Source: Priapulus caudatus
Taxonomy: Eukaryota; Priapulida; Priapulimorpha; Priapulimorphida; Priapulidae
Assembly: GCF_000485595.1 (NCBI RefSeq)
Contig: NW_014577401.1
Coordinates: forward strand, 226,043 to 263,169
Reading direction: 5' to 3'
Length of the DNA: 37,127 nucleotides
Each line of letters begins with the position of its first letter. The stretch's first letter is position 1. This document shows, one piece after another, positions 9,355-24,195 of this stretch. The notes below the pieces were generated by a model. It saw only the letters and a program-made list of their open reading frames with translations, was not told the origin of the DNA and made no database searches. The position numbers and the translations under genes are program-made.

Positions 9355-12300
9355 CTACAACAACACATTAGCACCAAGCTAAGAGTAGAGCACCACTACT
9401 AACACACAGGTTCAACTGCTAGAACAAACATAGTAACACAGTGTAATCGAAAAAATAGGGTGCGCCACATATCTAATGGGATACATGTCTGACCGCGTCC
9501 TAACCTCTGGTCTGCATGACGAAGACTCAGTAACCGTTCGCAAAGAATAAGGAGGCATCGCCACAACACTGCGCGATCGCAGTACGACTTGCCACACGTG
9601 GCGCCCCCTCACCACACGTGGCGCCCCCTCGCCACCGCTGGCTCACCTGGCCCGCCTTGGCTCGCGCGATCTCACGCTGGTCTAGTCACACGTGGCGCCC
9701 CCTCGCCACCGCTGGCTCACCTGGCCCGCCTTGGCTCGCGCGATCTCACGCTGGTCGAGGTTGCCCTGCTCGAGCTGCCGGTGCAAACCCTCGAGCGTGA
9801 TCCCGTGGATGACGTCGACCGGGTCAATCACGTTGCCGAGAGACTTGCTCATCTTGCGGCCGTGAGCATCTCTCACCATCGCGTGCAGGTACACCTGTTA
9901 ATTAACAGCCAACGGCATATGATAAGACTCATGCTTCACCATGTAAAGTACAGGTACACCTCCTATTAAAATTATTCAAGAGGATTCAGTAGGATTCCTT
10001 TTTGTATCCTGTTAAGTACAGGTACAGCTGTTAACATCATCCAGCACGATGAGATAGGAAAAGGTTGGATTTGTGTTGCATCCTGTTGTTGTTGTTGTTG
10101 TTGTTCTTGTTCTTCTTCTTGTTTGTGTTGTTGTTGTTTTTGCATGTTCAATATTGATATTCACTAAAGTGCAATACATGTCCTTTTGTACAAGGTGCAT
10201 AGCAGAAACGAAATACATTATAGCTTTGCTTGAGAGCGCATTAAACTGGCACCTGCTTATAGAACACACGTGTGGCTATTGACTTGAGTGACCCCCTTGT
10301 ACATGTTTGACTGTACGCTGTACAGAATAACAGCAGCTTACCTCCCTAAACGGCAGACAACCCATGAGCTTCTGTCCAAACATGACCATTCTTGCCACCC
10401 AGAAGAACAGGATATCATGCCCAGTCTCCAGGAGAGTTCCGGGATAGAACACATCCAACTCCTCTGTCTGAGGGAAACCAAGCAGCAAATACCTAGTTAC
10501 GTGTGTATATACAAAATACCATACAAGCAGATAAGCTGAATATAGATCAAACCAGAACTACAGCGAACGAACTATGAATGAACGTTACTACTACGTAAAC
10601 AATGACAGGGAACATAAGGTAATGTAACATAACATACCATAACGTAACGTAACGTAATACAACGAAAGCAAACGCTGAACCAACACAGCTTCGTTGGTCG
10701 ATGTGTGAGAAGTAAAGACCTGAACCGGTGCTACAAGATGCACATCCTACATCTACTACTGTTCAACGTCATCAAGCTATGACGTTAACGACACGCTGAC
10801 TGCAGCTGGTGATGCATGGTCGATGGTGTGCACAGGGTAATTACCTTGTTCGGCCATCCAAAGATTGAGAATGGGAACACTGCTGAGGAGAACCATGTGT
10901 CCAACACATCCTCGTCCTGCCGCAGCGTCACCTGCTCGGGTGAAACGCCAAACCTCGCCACAGCGCGTTCGAGGGCCTCCTCTCGCGTCCGGCCGCTCAC
11001 CCAGTACTTGTTATCGATGTCCTGCAACACACGAGCATGCGCACGCTAGGTAGAGCCACTATAGTTACGTCACAGTTACGTCACACACAAGTACTGCGTT
11101 GACACCACACATAGGTACTATGTTTACATCACACACAAGTACTGTGTTGACACCACACATAGGAACTATGTTTACGTCACACACAAGTACTGCATTGACA
11201 CCACACATAGGCACTATGTTTACGTCACACACAAGTACTGCATTGACACCACACATAGGAACTATGTTTACGTCACACACAAGTACTGCATTGACACCAC
11301 ACATAGGCACTATGTTTACATCACACACAAGTACTGTGTTGACACCACACATAGGTACTATGTTTACATCACACACAGGTACTGTGTTGACACGAACATG
11401 TGATATATAATGTATTGAGGTAGGGTGGGGTTACGATGTGGCTGTTAACTCTGACGAGCATGTTAAAACCTTAGCTGTATTTCTTTACTATAACCCTATA
11501 TATACCCTGAACATAAATGTGTTCCTTCATTACGATGCTAAAATAAGATGAGATTACGCGAATCACTGCATGACACATGAAATATACAACAGAAAAAGTG
11601 TTCATGTCATACACCATATGTTGAGGCATTAGCAGGACATTATTTCATTTCATTTTGTGAAATAAACGTAAACAAAAAGGGGGAAAATGAAAACGTTTAC
11701 AACACATACCGTACAATTAGAAACTAGACAGAGGGCACTCAAAAAGAGTGCATACCTCTGCAAGCGTGTAACATGTATACATGTGTATAACAGCTGGCTC
11801 GCTGCTGGCTGCTGCTGGCTGGACGCCTTAAGGAGAGCTGCTGCTGACTGGACGGCCTAAGGCAAGCTGGTGCTGAATCGATCGCGCCAACGCGTGTAAC
11901 ATGTATACATGTGTATAACAGCTGGCTCGCTGCTGGCTACACACACACACGAACACACACACACCAACGCATCACACGAGAGGGATCACATTACCTCCCT
12001 GCAACTCCGTTGCGCGGAGGTAATTAACAGGACGCACATGTCCTTATTTCATTTACCTCTCCCGGCGGAACAGCCTGGTCATCGATAGTGACAAAGTAGC
12101 ACGGGATGCGATGTCCCCACCACAGCTGCCGTGAGATGCACCAATCCCTGTAGCAACAGACAAGCAGACAGCAGTCAGGTACATCCACACGCCCCCTAGT
12201 CATTGCATCTACACACCCACATACTGCAGACACGTCACAAGACATGCGCAGCCAATGCCACAGAAGCCAGCACACACTAACACATCAGACATGCACTGAC

Positions 12301-15300
12301 ATGCACACAAACACACACACACACACACACACGCACAGATGCACACGCACGCACACACGCACACCCGCACGCACGCACGCACGCACACACACATGCTCAG
12401 ACGCTCGCAAGCACGTACACATGAACACACACACGCACACACACATACGTCACATGCACACAGTCTGCTAATGCACACGCAGTCGCCCGTTTCCACTCAC
12501 ATCACGCACGCACACTCACAGTACCGATTAACTACAACCATCGGACATACGACGACGACTACCTTATGTTGTCAAGCCAGTTGAACCAGGTCCTCTCATG
12601 CATGTCGGGAACAATGAGGAGCTCCTTGTTTCTAACAGCCTGCAAGTAAGGCAGGGGCACGACCACTTAACTGGCGACTAGATGACACGTGTACGCCTGA
12701 CAACATGCAACTCGCATGTCTGCACAGGGGAGGCGGTCGTACAACCCAACGAGTTCCTGATTATTTAACCACATCAAATATCAATTATATTCTAATTTAT
12801 TAGGTTATTAATAAATTAAGGTTTAATATAGGTTATAACCTACTATGTCAACTAAACGTTCCAGAAACTAACCTATACTAAATACTAATAAAAATACTAG
12901 TAAAATACTAAAGGTTAACTTCCTCGCACAGAGGGAGCCACGTGTGTACTCACGTCTGCGGCCTGCTTGGCCATGTCGGAGCAGTCGACGTACCACTGCG
13001 CCTTCAGCAGCGGCTCGATGATGTCCTTCGATCGACTGCAGATTGGCACGACCATGGGATTGTCCTTTGTGTCCCTGTAGAGGCCCCTCTCCTTCAGGGC
13101 CTGCAGCACGGCTGCACGCGCGTCGAACCGCTTCATGCCCTGCGTGCGCGTGCGTGCAGATACGTTAGTGCTGGCGAGTTTCATCCTCATTGTCACCCTC
13201 ATCTGAACCTCTTACCCTCATTCTCAACATCTCCCCTCCAACCCTCATCCTCATTCCCTACCCTCATTCTCAATATCTCTCTTCCAACCCTAATCCTAAC
13301 ACTTAATCTTCATAGTCATCCTCATCCTCACCCCCACAGTTCTCCTCATACTTGCCCTCATCTTGTGTTATGTGCAGGTATCAACATCCCTCAACCAATA
13401 TGCACAAGCAGCAGTAGACATCGGCATAAAAATGAAGCTTGCACATACACGACCACACATAAAAGACTCCCTTTCACGCCTAAAGAAAGGACCACTTTTC
13501 AATTTTTCCCACGTCACACGCACACCCGCAGTGGGCACTAGCAGTCACCTTGAACTGTCCACCTTCATTGGTGATGTTGCCCTCGTCGTCGATGATGGTG
13601 ATGAAGGGTAGGTTGTTGCGTTTACCTACGTCATAGTCGTTGTGATCATGCGCAGGTGTGATCTTGACAGCTCCTACATGAAAATCATTAACACGCGGCA
13701 TCAGCATTGTGCATATCGAAACAGTTATCCCCAGTTTTTTGAAGCATGATGCTTAAATGCACCCCCATTGTCACCCCCACCCTCAACAATCTATTGTCAC
13801 CAACCCCCTGGCAATCTGTGTACCTGTACAGAACGTCACCTCACTCAAACCCACTCCCACTGTCACCTTACAACAATCTACATACCTGTACCAAAGTCCT
13901 TGTCAACAAACGCGTCAGCAACTATCGGCAGTTTCCGGTCGCAGAACGGATGCTGCACGAACTTGCCCTTCAGGTGCTTATACCTGTCATCAGTTGGATG
14001 CACGGCTACAGCAGTATCACCTACGCATGATACAAGTTACGGATTTAACATCATGAAAAAACTTAGAATCAAAGGTCTCTAAATTAATTACTAAATTTAT
14101 TTTTTAACTATCAAATCATTAATTAAAGTGAAATCGATTTCATTTCATTGATCACATGCTGTTAAACATTTCATGTTATTTCTCATAATAGTAAACACAT
14201 TGATTGAAATGAATTAGGCGAAATGAACCAAATGAAACCTGACCTACACTCCTGTAATGAACAGGTACCAACCTACAGAACACACAGAACTACTTTCTTA
14301 ACGCAAACCTCACTTTACTTTTCACACTTTACTTTCTCACAGAGTTACTCTAGTGAATATACTTACGATATACTAGCTACTATACGAGCACTACATACGA
14401 TATACGATCATACTACATATCTATATGTCATCTAGTATTCTAGCTGTCTGTTTCAACATCACTATAGTTTCTCAGTCGCCGAAAGCTGAGCATCAACGCA
14501 CCCAGCATCGTCTCGATACGCGTCGTAGCGACGACGATTTCCTCGTCGCCGTCGACGACCGGGTAAGCAAACGACACGAGAACGCCAAACTCGACCTTTG
14601 CATTGTAACCGGGCACAGGAAGCAGCGTTCGCCCCGGGAGCTCCCGCTTGTCGACCTGCAATGTAGGAAAAAATGGGGGGGGGGTGAAGTTTTATTATTT
14701 TTAGAGCAAGGCAATTAAGCATCGCCTTGGATTTAATTATTATATTTTAGGACACCGTGGCAAGTTTGAGGGGCACAGGTGCAGCTTACTATTCATCAAC
14801 ATGTTTTCATGTAAGGCTGGGATCGATACATTCACAGCATAGAGTTTATGGGAAGGGCACGGAAGCAAACAAGGTATGACGGACACGGCGGTTTACTGCC
14901 ATGAATATAAGTCAGATGTTTGAGGCAGTATGGTAAGTAAGGCAAGTAATGGCAAGTAATGGCAAGTAATGGCAAGTAAGGGGGCAACCACGACACTTGC
15001 CATCAGCGCAGTGGTCAAGTGAGATTTGGGGAAGGAAAGAGATTGGTGCTACTCTAATGTCAAACCAGAGGCAAGGAAACATAGGCTATCTACACAGGAT
15101 CGATGTAATGATTTCTGTTTCATTTTAGCTGATAAAGATCAACTAAACTCCAGGGTGAAATCTCTCTATGCTAGGAATTTGACTGACAGATCACTGCTAA
15201 AACTTGGTCTATTACCTCAATATCAGAGATTGCAGACTTCAGAGTACAAGACCAGTTGACTAGCCGATTGCTCCTGTAGATTACTCCATCGTCATGCAGA

Positions 15301-18300
15301 CGCACAAACGCCTCCTTCACCGCTTCCGAGAGTTTCTGGGAATGAAAACTTGTTTAATGTCACATGATTCACTCAAGCAGTCCGTTTTTATAATGCAGCT
15401 AAAGTGTGAAACATCTAAACAATTATAACCATATTGACACAAATTCTTAATTAAGTAATGTAATATTAATACGACTGCAGAATGTTCTGGTTTGTACCAT
15501 CATTTTTAATTTGTTGAGATCATAACGAGGCACAAGTCTGTTTCTTAATTTTCTATTATATTTACACAGTGACACATCCATATGCGGCTAATTAACAATG
15601 CTGAAAACAAAATGTAAGAAAGCTTCACATAATGCCTGACACAGAATGCACAATACTTTAGCATATTCTGTCCAGTAGTACAACTTACAGGGTCCATGGT
15701 AAAACAGGCTCTATCCCAGTCCAAGGATGAGCCAAGGGTTTTGAGCTGATCGTAGATCCTACTTCCCTTTCTGGATCACAAAGAATAAACAGCTACAAAA
15801 TCTAGATACCACATAAATGAGATTTTTCCTCATCAACATGCAAACACATACGTACCATAAAACAAACCAAAATTTTGTTTGAACTTCATTTCTCTCCTGC
15901 TATCCATCTCCTCCCTCAACCCTGTCTTCTTCCGTCTGCCTCTCTCTCTCCCTCTCCTCCACCCCTTCCACATACACACAGACACCCGAATAAACCTCAA
16001 CTCACTCACTCGTTCTTCCATTGCCAGGCCATGTCGACGAAAGCCTCGCGACCGATGTTGTGTCGTGTCAGTTGCTGCTCCTTCCACAGCTTCTTCTCGA
16101 CCACGACCTGCGTCGCGATGCCGGCGTGATCACACCCAGGGTTCCACAGGGTCGTCTCACCGCGCATCCGGTGCCTGAAACCCGCCCACTCACGTTACCG
16201 TCTGCTCGTTCGTAAATACTGCGTGTGCTCAGTATATCATTAGCTATACAAGAAGCATGTATGCTGTATATACACAGTCAACCTTGTATATATAATGGTC
16301 ACTCATAAATAGGGCTGTAACGATACACAAGCCTCTCGATTCGATCCGGTTCTCGATATTAGCCTCTCAATTCGATTCCCAAAATATTGAAATGTTATCT
16401 TATTTTTTATATTTTCATTATTTTGCAATAATAAATTATTAGAAATTGCCAATGAATACTAAATGGTGAATAGACTATAGAGAGTCTAGAGAGTATATAT
16501 CATAGAGATGTATACTATTTATATATATATACACTGCACAGTCGCTGAGTAAAATTGGTGAGTAACACTCCACAGTATATAACGTAGTGCCTCCATCTAT
16601 TGGAGGAAAAAAGTGGTATCGAAGTGGAATCGAAAATACGGAGAAAAATATCGAGGATCGGATCGAAGGAAGAGAATCGCGATCCGATTCGATTTCGGTG
16701 GATCGTTACAGCCCTACTCATAAAAGAACAACCCTTATAGGCCCCAATCAAACTGCAAACGTAAATGTTTACCATCGTACAAGTGTATCCTCAACTGCAT
16801 TAGTGAGTGCGTGACCAAGATGCAGGGTTCCAGTCACGTTTGGAGGTGGAATACAGATCATGAATTTGCCTTTTGGGTTAGGAATTGTCAATTTCCCATT
16901 CTGAAATGTTTTAATTAGGCCATTATATTCCAAGGAAGCATCAGCAGTATATCATACTATATATTTTATTCCTGCTAACATTGGAATATCTGCAGATCAC
17001 AAGCTATGTAGAACTAAAAGGGACATTCATTAGAGTTTAACATTTCTGTATACATAGATTTTACAATTCTGTATTAATTTATTGCTAGTTCAAGCAACAC
17101 TGAGACGATTAATAGAAGACAGCTGCATAGTGGGTTCTCCATGAATACTTCGCCACATATTTTTAACATAGGAATGTTTAGCTGCTATGGATTTTTATAC
17201 ATACAGGAGCATTGTACTCGGGCTTGAATACGCCTAGTTTCTCCCACCATTCATACCAACATGCTTCAACATATTTAGGAGAATATGCATCTGGCATCGG
17301 GCATGCCGTATCTAAAGCAGAGAAATTGAGATTAAGAATTAGAAAAAAAATTTGAGATTCCAAATAGTAGAGACATGCAATGACAATGTATGTATCAAAT
17401 GAAATTTCTGATATGGCGTACATGCTATTAGCCAACAACAATCCTCTCACCTTTCTTTTCTCCAGCCGGTGTTTGTACATCATATGTTATCACTTGCCTT
17501 TCCTTCTTCTCCTTTCCCTTTGCAGCAGCCTTCTGTTGAAACAACAATTATGTGGTTATACTACTACCCAGATAACATGCTGACTTTGGGCCAACGTTGG
17601 CCCAACAGCTGTCTTCAGCCTATGCCAACGTTAGCCCAACGGATTTTTGCTCGGTGGGCCAACGTTGGCCCAACGTCATATTGCCAACGTTGGCCCAACG
17701 TCATTTTGCCAACGTTGGCCCAACGTCATTTTGCCAACGTTGGCCCAACGGATTTTTGCTCGACAAGCCAACGTTGGCCCAACGTCATTTTGCCAACGTT
17801 GGCCCAACAGATTTTTGCTTGGCGGGCCAACGTTGGCCCAACGTCATATTGCCAACGTTGGCCCAACGGCTTTTTGCTCAGCGTGCCAACGTTGATTTCC
17901 CCCTCAAACACTCCCTCTTTGGTTCTCCCTCTCTCTCTCTCTCACACACACGCACACGCACACGCACACGCACACGCACACGCACACGCACACGCACACG
18001 CACACGCACACACACACACATCTCTCTCTCTCTCTCTGGCATCAGAGTGCACACTCGCTCCTGGTCACTAGGGGCGGCGAAGGGTCCGTCTCTCTGGCTT
18101 CTTCACTGCACAGCACACACGCGCAACGCGACTCTCCTCGCTCTCTCTCTGCCCTCACTCACAGGCACAAACACACACACACGCCGCGAACCTGCAAGTG
18201 ACTCTCTCTCTGCTCTCTCTCTCTGACACATGTATACACACTCCTCTGCTGGTTTCTCCGCCCTCTCAGTCGTCTCTGTCACACCACCACAAACGCGAAA

Positions 18301-18413
18301 CACGCAGCACCTCTCTCGTCTCTCTCTCTCTCTGACACAATACACTCCCTGTTGGTAGCTCTCCTCTCTGCTCCCCCACACACAACACACACACAGGGTG
18401 CACATAACACAGC

Positions 18414-18446
<33 letters not shown>

Positions 18447-20270
18447 CGCGCACACCGTGCTCGCTCTCTCAGCTCACACACAGGGCACAAGCGCACACAT
18501 GCTCTCTCTCACCTCTCTCTCTGCATGACACATACACACTCCCTCACGCGCACATCCTCTCTCTCGCTCCCCTCTCTCTCTGACCCACATACATCACTCC
18601 CTCCATCTGTTCTTCTCTCTCTCTCTCTCTCTCTCTCCGTCACACACACAACACTAAGACAGAGGCACTCACAGAAAGTCATACCTCCGGGCGAGCGTGG
18701 AACTGTATGCTGTATAACAGCATGGCTCGCTGCTGGCTGCTGCTGACTGGGATGCCCTAGCGCGAGCTGCTGCTGAATGATCGCGCGGAACATCTAGTGG
18801 GCTACCACCACACACGAAGGCGAGCTTGCTGCTGAATCGATCCGCGCGAACACTAGTTGGCTACACACGACACAGCGAACACACACACGCGAGCGATTGC
18901 ATGACCTCCCTGGCAACTTTTCGTTGGCGGAGGTAACAAACACGCACACGCCCTGTCTCTCTCTGCAACACAACAACGCACACGCTCTCTCTCTGCAGAC
19001 ACATACAAACTCCTCTTCAGTTCTCTCCTCTCTCACACACACCAGACACGCGCGGTGCGCGCCGCCACCACACATGACACACGCTCTCTCTCTACTGCTG
19101 ACACATACACACTCCCTCTGGTTCTCAATGCTCTCCTCTCGTCTCCTCTCTCTTCTCTGACACATACACCTCGCTCCCGAATCGATCTGGTCTCTCTCTC
19201 TGTCAGCACACCCAACACAAACACGTCACAACCTCTCTCTCTGCTCACACGCACACACAACACACAGCACAAAGCACAGCATGCCTCTCTCTCTCTCTCT
19301 CTCTCTCACACACCCACATTACACATCAAACGGCGCACGGCGACGCTCTCTCTCTTGCATCCATCACGACACACGCCGGCAATGGGCACTCACGCGTGCG
19401 CGCGCTACACTCCTCGCTGGTTCTCTTCCTCTCCTTTCTCTCCTCTTTTTCCTTTTCCTTCCTTTCTTCTCTCTCCCTCCCTCTCAGACAGTTGATCCTC
19501 TCTCTCTCTCTCTCTCGCTCCACACCACCAGCACGCACGGAACGCGACAGCACGCACGCACTGCAACGCACGCCCGCACGCACGCTACGCTAACGCACCA
19601 CAACACACACAACACACAACTTCTAGGCTCTATCTCTCTCTTGACAGTACACACCACACCACACACACACACACGCACCACACACACCACACACACAACA
19701 CACCACACACCACACACACCCGGCACACGCACACCCTCTCTTCTGTCTCTCTCTCTCCTGCACGCAAGCGCAATCGCACGCACGCACGCGACGCACGGCA
19801 CGCAACGCCACAGAACATCACACACCACTCAGCAATCAGGGGCACGAGAGCGTCCTGTTGCGCAATCATGCGTGTATGTGTTCGCAAGATACTGGTGAGA
19901 TGGATGTCTGGAGCGCGTAGTCTAGCTTAGTGGCTCTCGTCCGGAACCGGTCGCGTAGCCACGGCCTAAAGAATATTCTATCTGGAATAATGTTCCGTGA
20001 AAAAAACATGCTCGATATAACAAAATGCGAAGTGTTCAATCTAGTTATATATTCAATTTATTGTTAACTACATTACGTCATCAACGGCTTCTTCGCTTCT
20101 TTTTGTGCTTGCTTAAGCTTTATAACTTTTCAAGGCTTCTTCTACTTGCTTTTCCTTGCTCTCTTTTTCATTGTGGCAGGCGTTTTTGCTTTTTTAGCAG
20201 GTATCTGGGAGGCAGGTTGGTCCAATGCACCTCCACACGATGGTCCATTTTAACGCCTTCGTCCATGCAT
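5604..20270 (-). CDS. VARS1: Valyl-tRNA synthetase, 24 exons (complete gene model)
   Basis: This class I synthetase charges tRNA-Val with valine in the cytosol and clears mischarged threonyl-tRNA with its CP1 editing domain. I traced 24 exons with GT-AG junctions and matching phases. Taking exon 1 from its intact copy at 29171-29356, the lengths sum to 3,192 nt, i.e. 1,063 residues plus stop. Landmarks: Lys-rich N-terminal helix (residues ~25-60), HLGH (152-155), CP1 editing domain (~290-500), KMSKS (661-665), anticodon-binding domain (~750-935) and a C-terminal coiled-coil-like tail. There is no N-terminal glutathione-S-transferase-like domain, unlike vertebrate VARS1. Exon 1 of this copy is damaged by indels; exons 2-24 keep frame throughout. 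It is divergent from PTGES2. The family identification is very secure. Confidence 0.95.
9593..9760. repeat. 74-bp tandem duplication spanning the exon 16 splice donor of VARS
   Basis: Units 9613-9686 and 9687-9760 are nearly identical, and a 20-bp stub of the same sequence precedes them at 9593-9612. The exon-proximal unit contains the last ~40 nt of exon 16 and its donor. The distal unit carries a second copy of exon end plus donor (decoy GT at 9645-9646, minus strand). Reading through the true donor meets a stop (TAG on the minus strand at 9683-9685) at the unit boundary. Confidence 0.85.
9721..13139 (-). CDS. VARS1: VARS exons 11-16: end of the CP1 insertion through the KMSKS loop
   Basis: Exons are 12954-13139, 12563-12639, 12057-12147, 10845-11021, 10342-10467 and 9721-9894. 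They read [20 protein letters not shown] (exon 11), [11 protein letters not shown] (12), [20 protein letters not shown] (13), [20 protein letters not shown] (14), [20 protein letters not shown] (15) and [20 protein letters not shown] (16). The KMSKS motif is intact. The donor of exon 16 (GTGAGC at 9715-9720 on the minus strand) lies inside a tandemly duplicated segment. A dispersed repeat ends only ~33 bp past the donor of exon 13. Confidence 0.94.
10078..10142. repeat. GTT/GTTCTT microsatellite in VARS intron 15-16
   Basis: An imperfect run of GTT and CTT trinucleotides lies in the intron between exons 16 and 15. It opens meaningless frames on both strands. Confidence 0.85.
11076..11400. repeat. 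48-bp minisatellite in VARS intron 13-14
   Basis: About six and a half units of 48 bp, each made of two related ~24-bp halves (…TCACACACAAGTACTG… and …ACACCACACATAGGTACTA…). Halves differ by point changes (ACGT/ACAT, GGTACT/GGAACT/GGCACT) that alternate between units. The 48-bp period keeps frames open on both strands, which explains the 103-codon open frames there. Confidence 0.93.
11725..12024. mobile_element. Dispersed repeat family copy (GACAGAGGGCACTC … CGGAGGTAA) in VARS intron 13-14
   Basis: The copy begins GACAGAGGGCACTC, passes through a perfect palindrome ACATGTATACATGT, has GCTGGCTCGCTGCTGGCT repeats, and ends in a hairpin ACCTCC-CTGCAAC…GTTGCG-CGGAGGT at 11993-12021. The palindrome block occurs twice (about 11766 and 11893). 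Related copies lie at 18651-18937 and 27214-27570. It has no coding capacity. The terminal ACCTCC/GGAGGT resembles the ends of the 4016-4703 element, so the two may be related. Confidence 0.65.
12300..12460. repeat. CA/CG-rich microsatellite in VARS intron 12-13
   Basis: Runs of CACACA and CACGCACG occupy the intron between exons 13 and 12. Open frames here encode only Thr/His or Cys/Val repeats and are not genes. Confidence 0.9.
13549..16174 (-). CDS. VARS1: VARS exons 5-10: catalytic core entry and first part of the CP1 editing domain
   Basis: Exons are 16010-16174, 15689-15770, 15216-15335, 14502-14655, 13886-14020 and 13549-13673. Exon 5 carries [20 protein letters not shown], exon 6 [16 protein letters not shown], exon 7 [20 protein letters not shown], and exon 8 the editing-domain entry [11 protein letters not shown]. 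Exon 9 continues GDTAVAVHP and exon 10 gives [18 protein letters not shown], whose HD region belongs to the editing pocket in this family. Phases between exons agree at every junction, and no residue expected to be invariant is obviously missing. Confidence 0.93.
14934..14985. repeat. Short GGCAAGTAAT tandem repeat in VARS intron 7-8
   Basis: Four to five units of a 10-bp motif (GGCAAGTAAT) lie between exons 8 and 7. The motif resembles a 5' splice site on the plus strand, but VARS is on the minus strand. Confidence 0.8.
16302..16724. mobile_element. hAT-type MITE with 8-bp target duplication in VARS intron 4
   Basis: The 407-bp element 16310-16716 starts TAGGGCTGTAACGAT and ends ATCGTTACAGCCCTA, a perfect terminal inverted repeat. 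Both ends are flanked by CTCATAAA (16302-16309 and 16717-16724), an 8-bp target site duplication. TIRs of the form (C/T)AGGGCTGTAACG with 8-bp duplications are characteristic of the hAT superfamily. The subterminal regions hold inverted GATTCGAT/ATCGAATC-type motifs, and the centre is AT-rich without a transposase. Confidence 0.93.
16773..20270 (-). CDS. VARS1: VARS exons 1-4: N-terminal extension and HIGH-motif half of the Rossmann fold
   Basis: Exon 1 is 20077-20270 (indel-damaged; intact copy 29171-29356), exon 2 is 17451-17532, exon 3 is 17205-17311 and exon 4 is 16773-16900. Exon 1 encodes MADEG... followed by a Lys/Glu/Gln-rich helix. Exon 2 gives [15 protein letters not shown], exon 3 gives [20 protein letters not shown], and exon 4 gives [20 protein letters not shown] with the ATP-binding HLGH. 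The start ATG at 29356 in the intact copy opens the only frame that joins exon 2 in phase. Intron 1 (about 2.5 kb here) is almost entirely repeats and low-complexity DNA. Confidence 0.9.
17588..17895. repeat. Palindrome-cored minisatellite (CCAACGTTGG) in VARS intron 1
   Basis: About eleven copies of the core GCCAACGTTGGCCCAACG alternate with short spacers. One unit is 25 bp (core plus TCATTTT) and a longer one is ~39 bp (core plus GATTTTTGCTCG…). The 10-bp palindrome CCAACGTTGG is kept in nearly every unit while spacers vary. Open frames of ~200 codons here are a product of the repeat. A degraded copy lies at 25690-26040. Confidence 0.93.
17930..18650. repeat. CA and CT low-complexity tract in VARS intron 1
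   Basis: Long CACACG, CACA and CTCTCT runs with short unique islands. No exon is visible. The reading frames seen in it are repeat-derived. Confidence 0.85.
18651..18937. mobile_element. Second copy of the GACAGAGGCACTC … CGGAGGTAA repeat family, in VARS intron 1
   Basis: It matches the 11725-12024 family from AGACAGAGGCACTC through TGTATAACAGCATGGCTCGC and GCTGCTGGCTGCTGCTG to a terminal hairpin, ACCTCCCTGGCAAC…GTTGGCGGAGGTAA. An internal block ending in GAACA-CTAGT-GGCTAC is partly duplicated. The same insertion recurs at 27214-27570 in the second copy of this intron. Confidence 0.6.
18938..19850. repeat. CT/CA low-complexity tract in VARS intron 1
   Basis: Mostly CTCTCT, CACACA and CACGCACG. 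No exon or structured element is recognised. The corresponding tract in the second copy is about 27600-28930 and differs heavily in length and sequence, as expected of slippage-prone DNA. Confidence 0.8.
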
Positions 20271-20486
20271 CCGCGAAACAGATTCCCAGTCCGCTGAGAG
20301 CGAAGAACTTTACCTGTTATTTTAAATGCTGACAATTAAAATCCTAACAGCCTGCACATTTATTTATAAAGTTTATACACAACGTGTAAAAAGTACACAA
20401 CGTGTTACTAGCAGCTAACACACTATGCACCGGTTTCACATTGCGAAGCATTTGCGCCAGCCTATATAAACGCTCATTGTTTCAAA
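20271..20486. promoter_or_regulatory. Putative bidirectional VARS/PTGES2 promoter, first copy
   Basis: About 216 bp separate the divergent start codons of VARS and PTGES2. The 12-mer TACACAACGTGT occurs twice in direct orientation about 18 bp apart, and TATATAAA lies shortly before the PTGES2 ATG. Both features also occur in the second copy at 29357-29567. Promoter function is inferred from the head-to-head layout. Confidence 0.55.

Positions 20487-24195
<3,709 letters not shown>

Noticed and set aside
11065-11410. 103-codon open frames on both strands with Cys/Val or Thr/His repeats
   Set aside because: They are produced by a 48-bp minisatellite inside a VARS intron. Similar frames on both strands are the mark of a tandem repeat.
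17588-17895. Possible CRISPR-like array of palindromic repeats with spacers
   Set aside because: Spacers are not unique but fall into two recurrent types, units vary in length, no cas genes exist nearby, and the host gene is a spliced animal gene. It is an intronic minisatellite.
17469-18226. ~200-codon frames with [13 protein letters not shown] repeats
   Set aside because: They are translations of the CCAACGTTGG array and CA/CT tracts inside VARS intron 1. Two overlapping frames are equally open.
19055-19898. Ser/Leu/Thr/His-rich frames of 146 and 205 codons
   Set aside because: They are microsatellite translations, not conserved in the second copy of the same intron.
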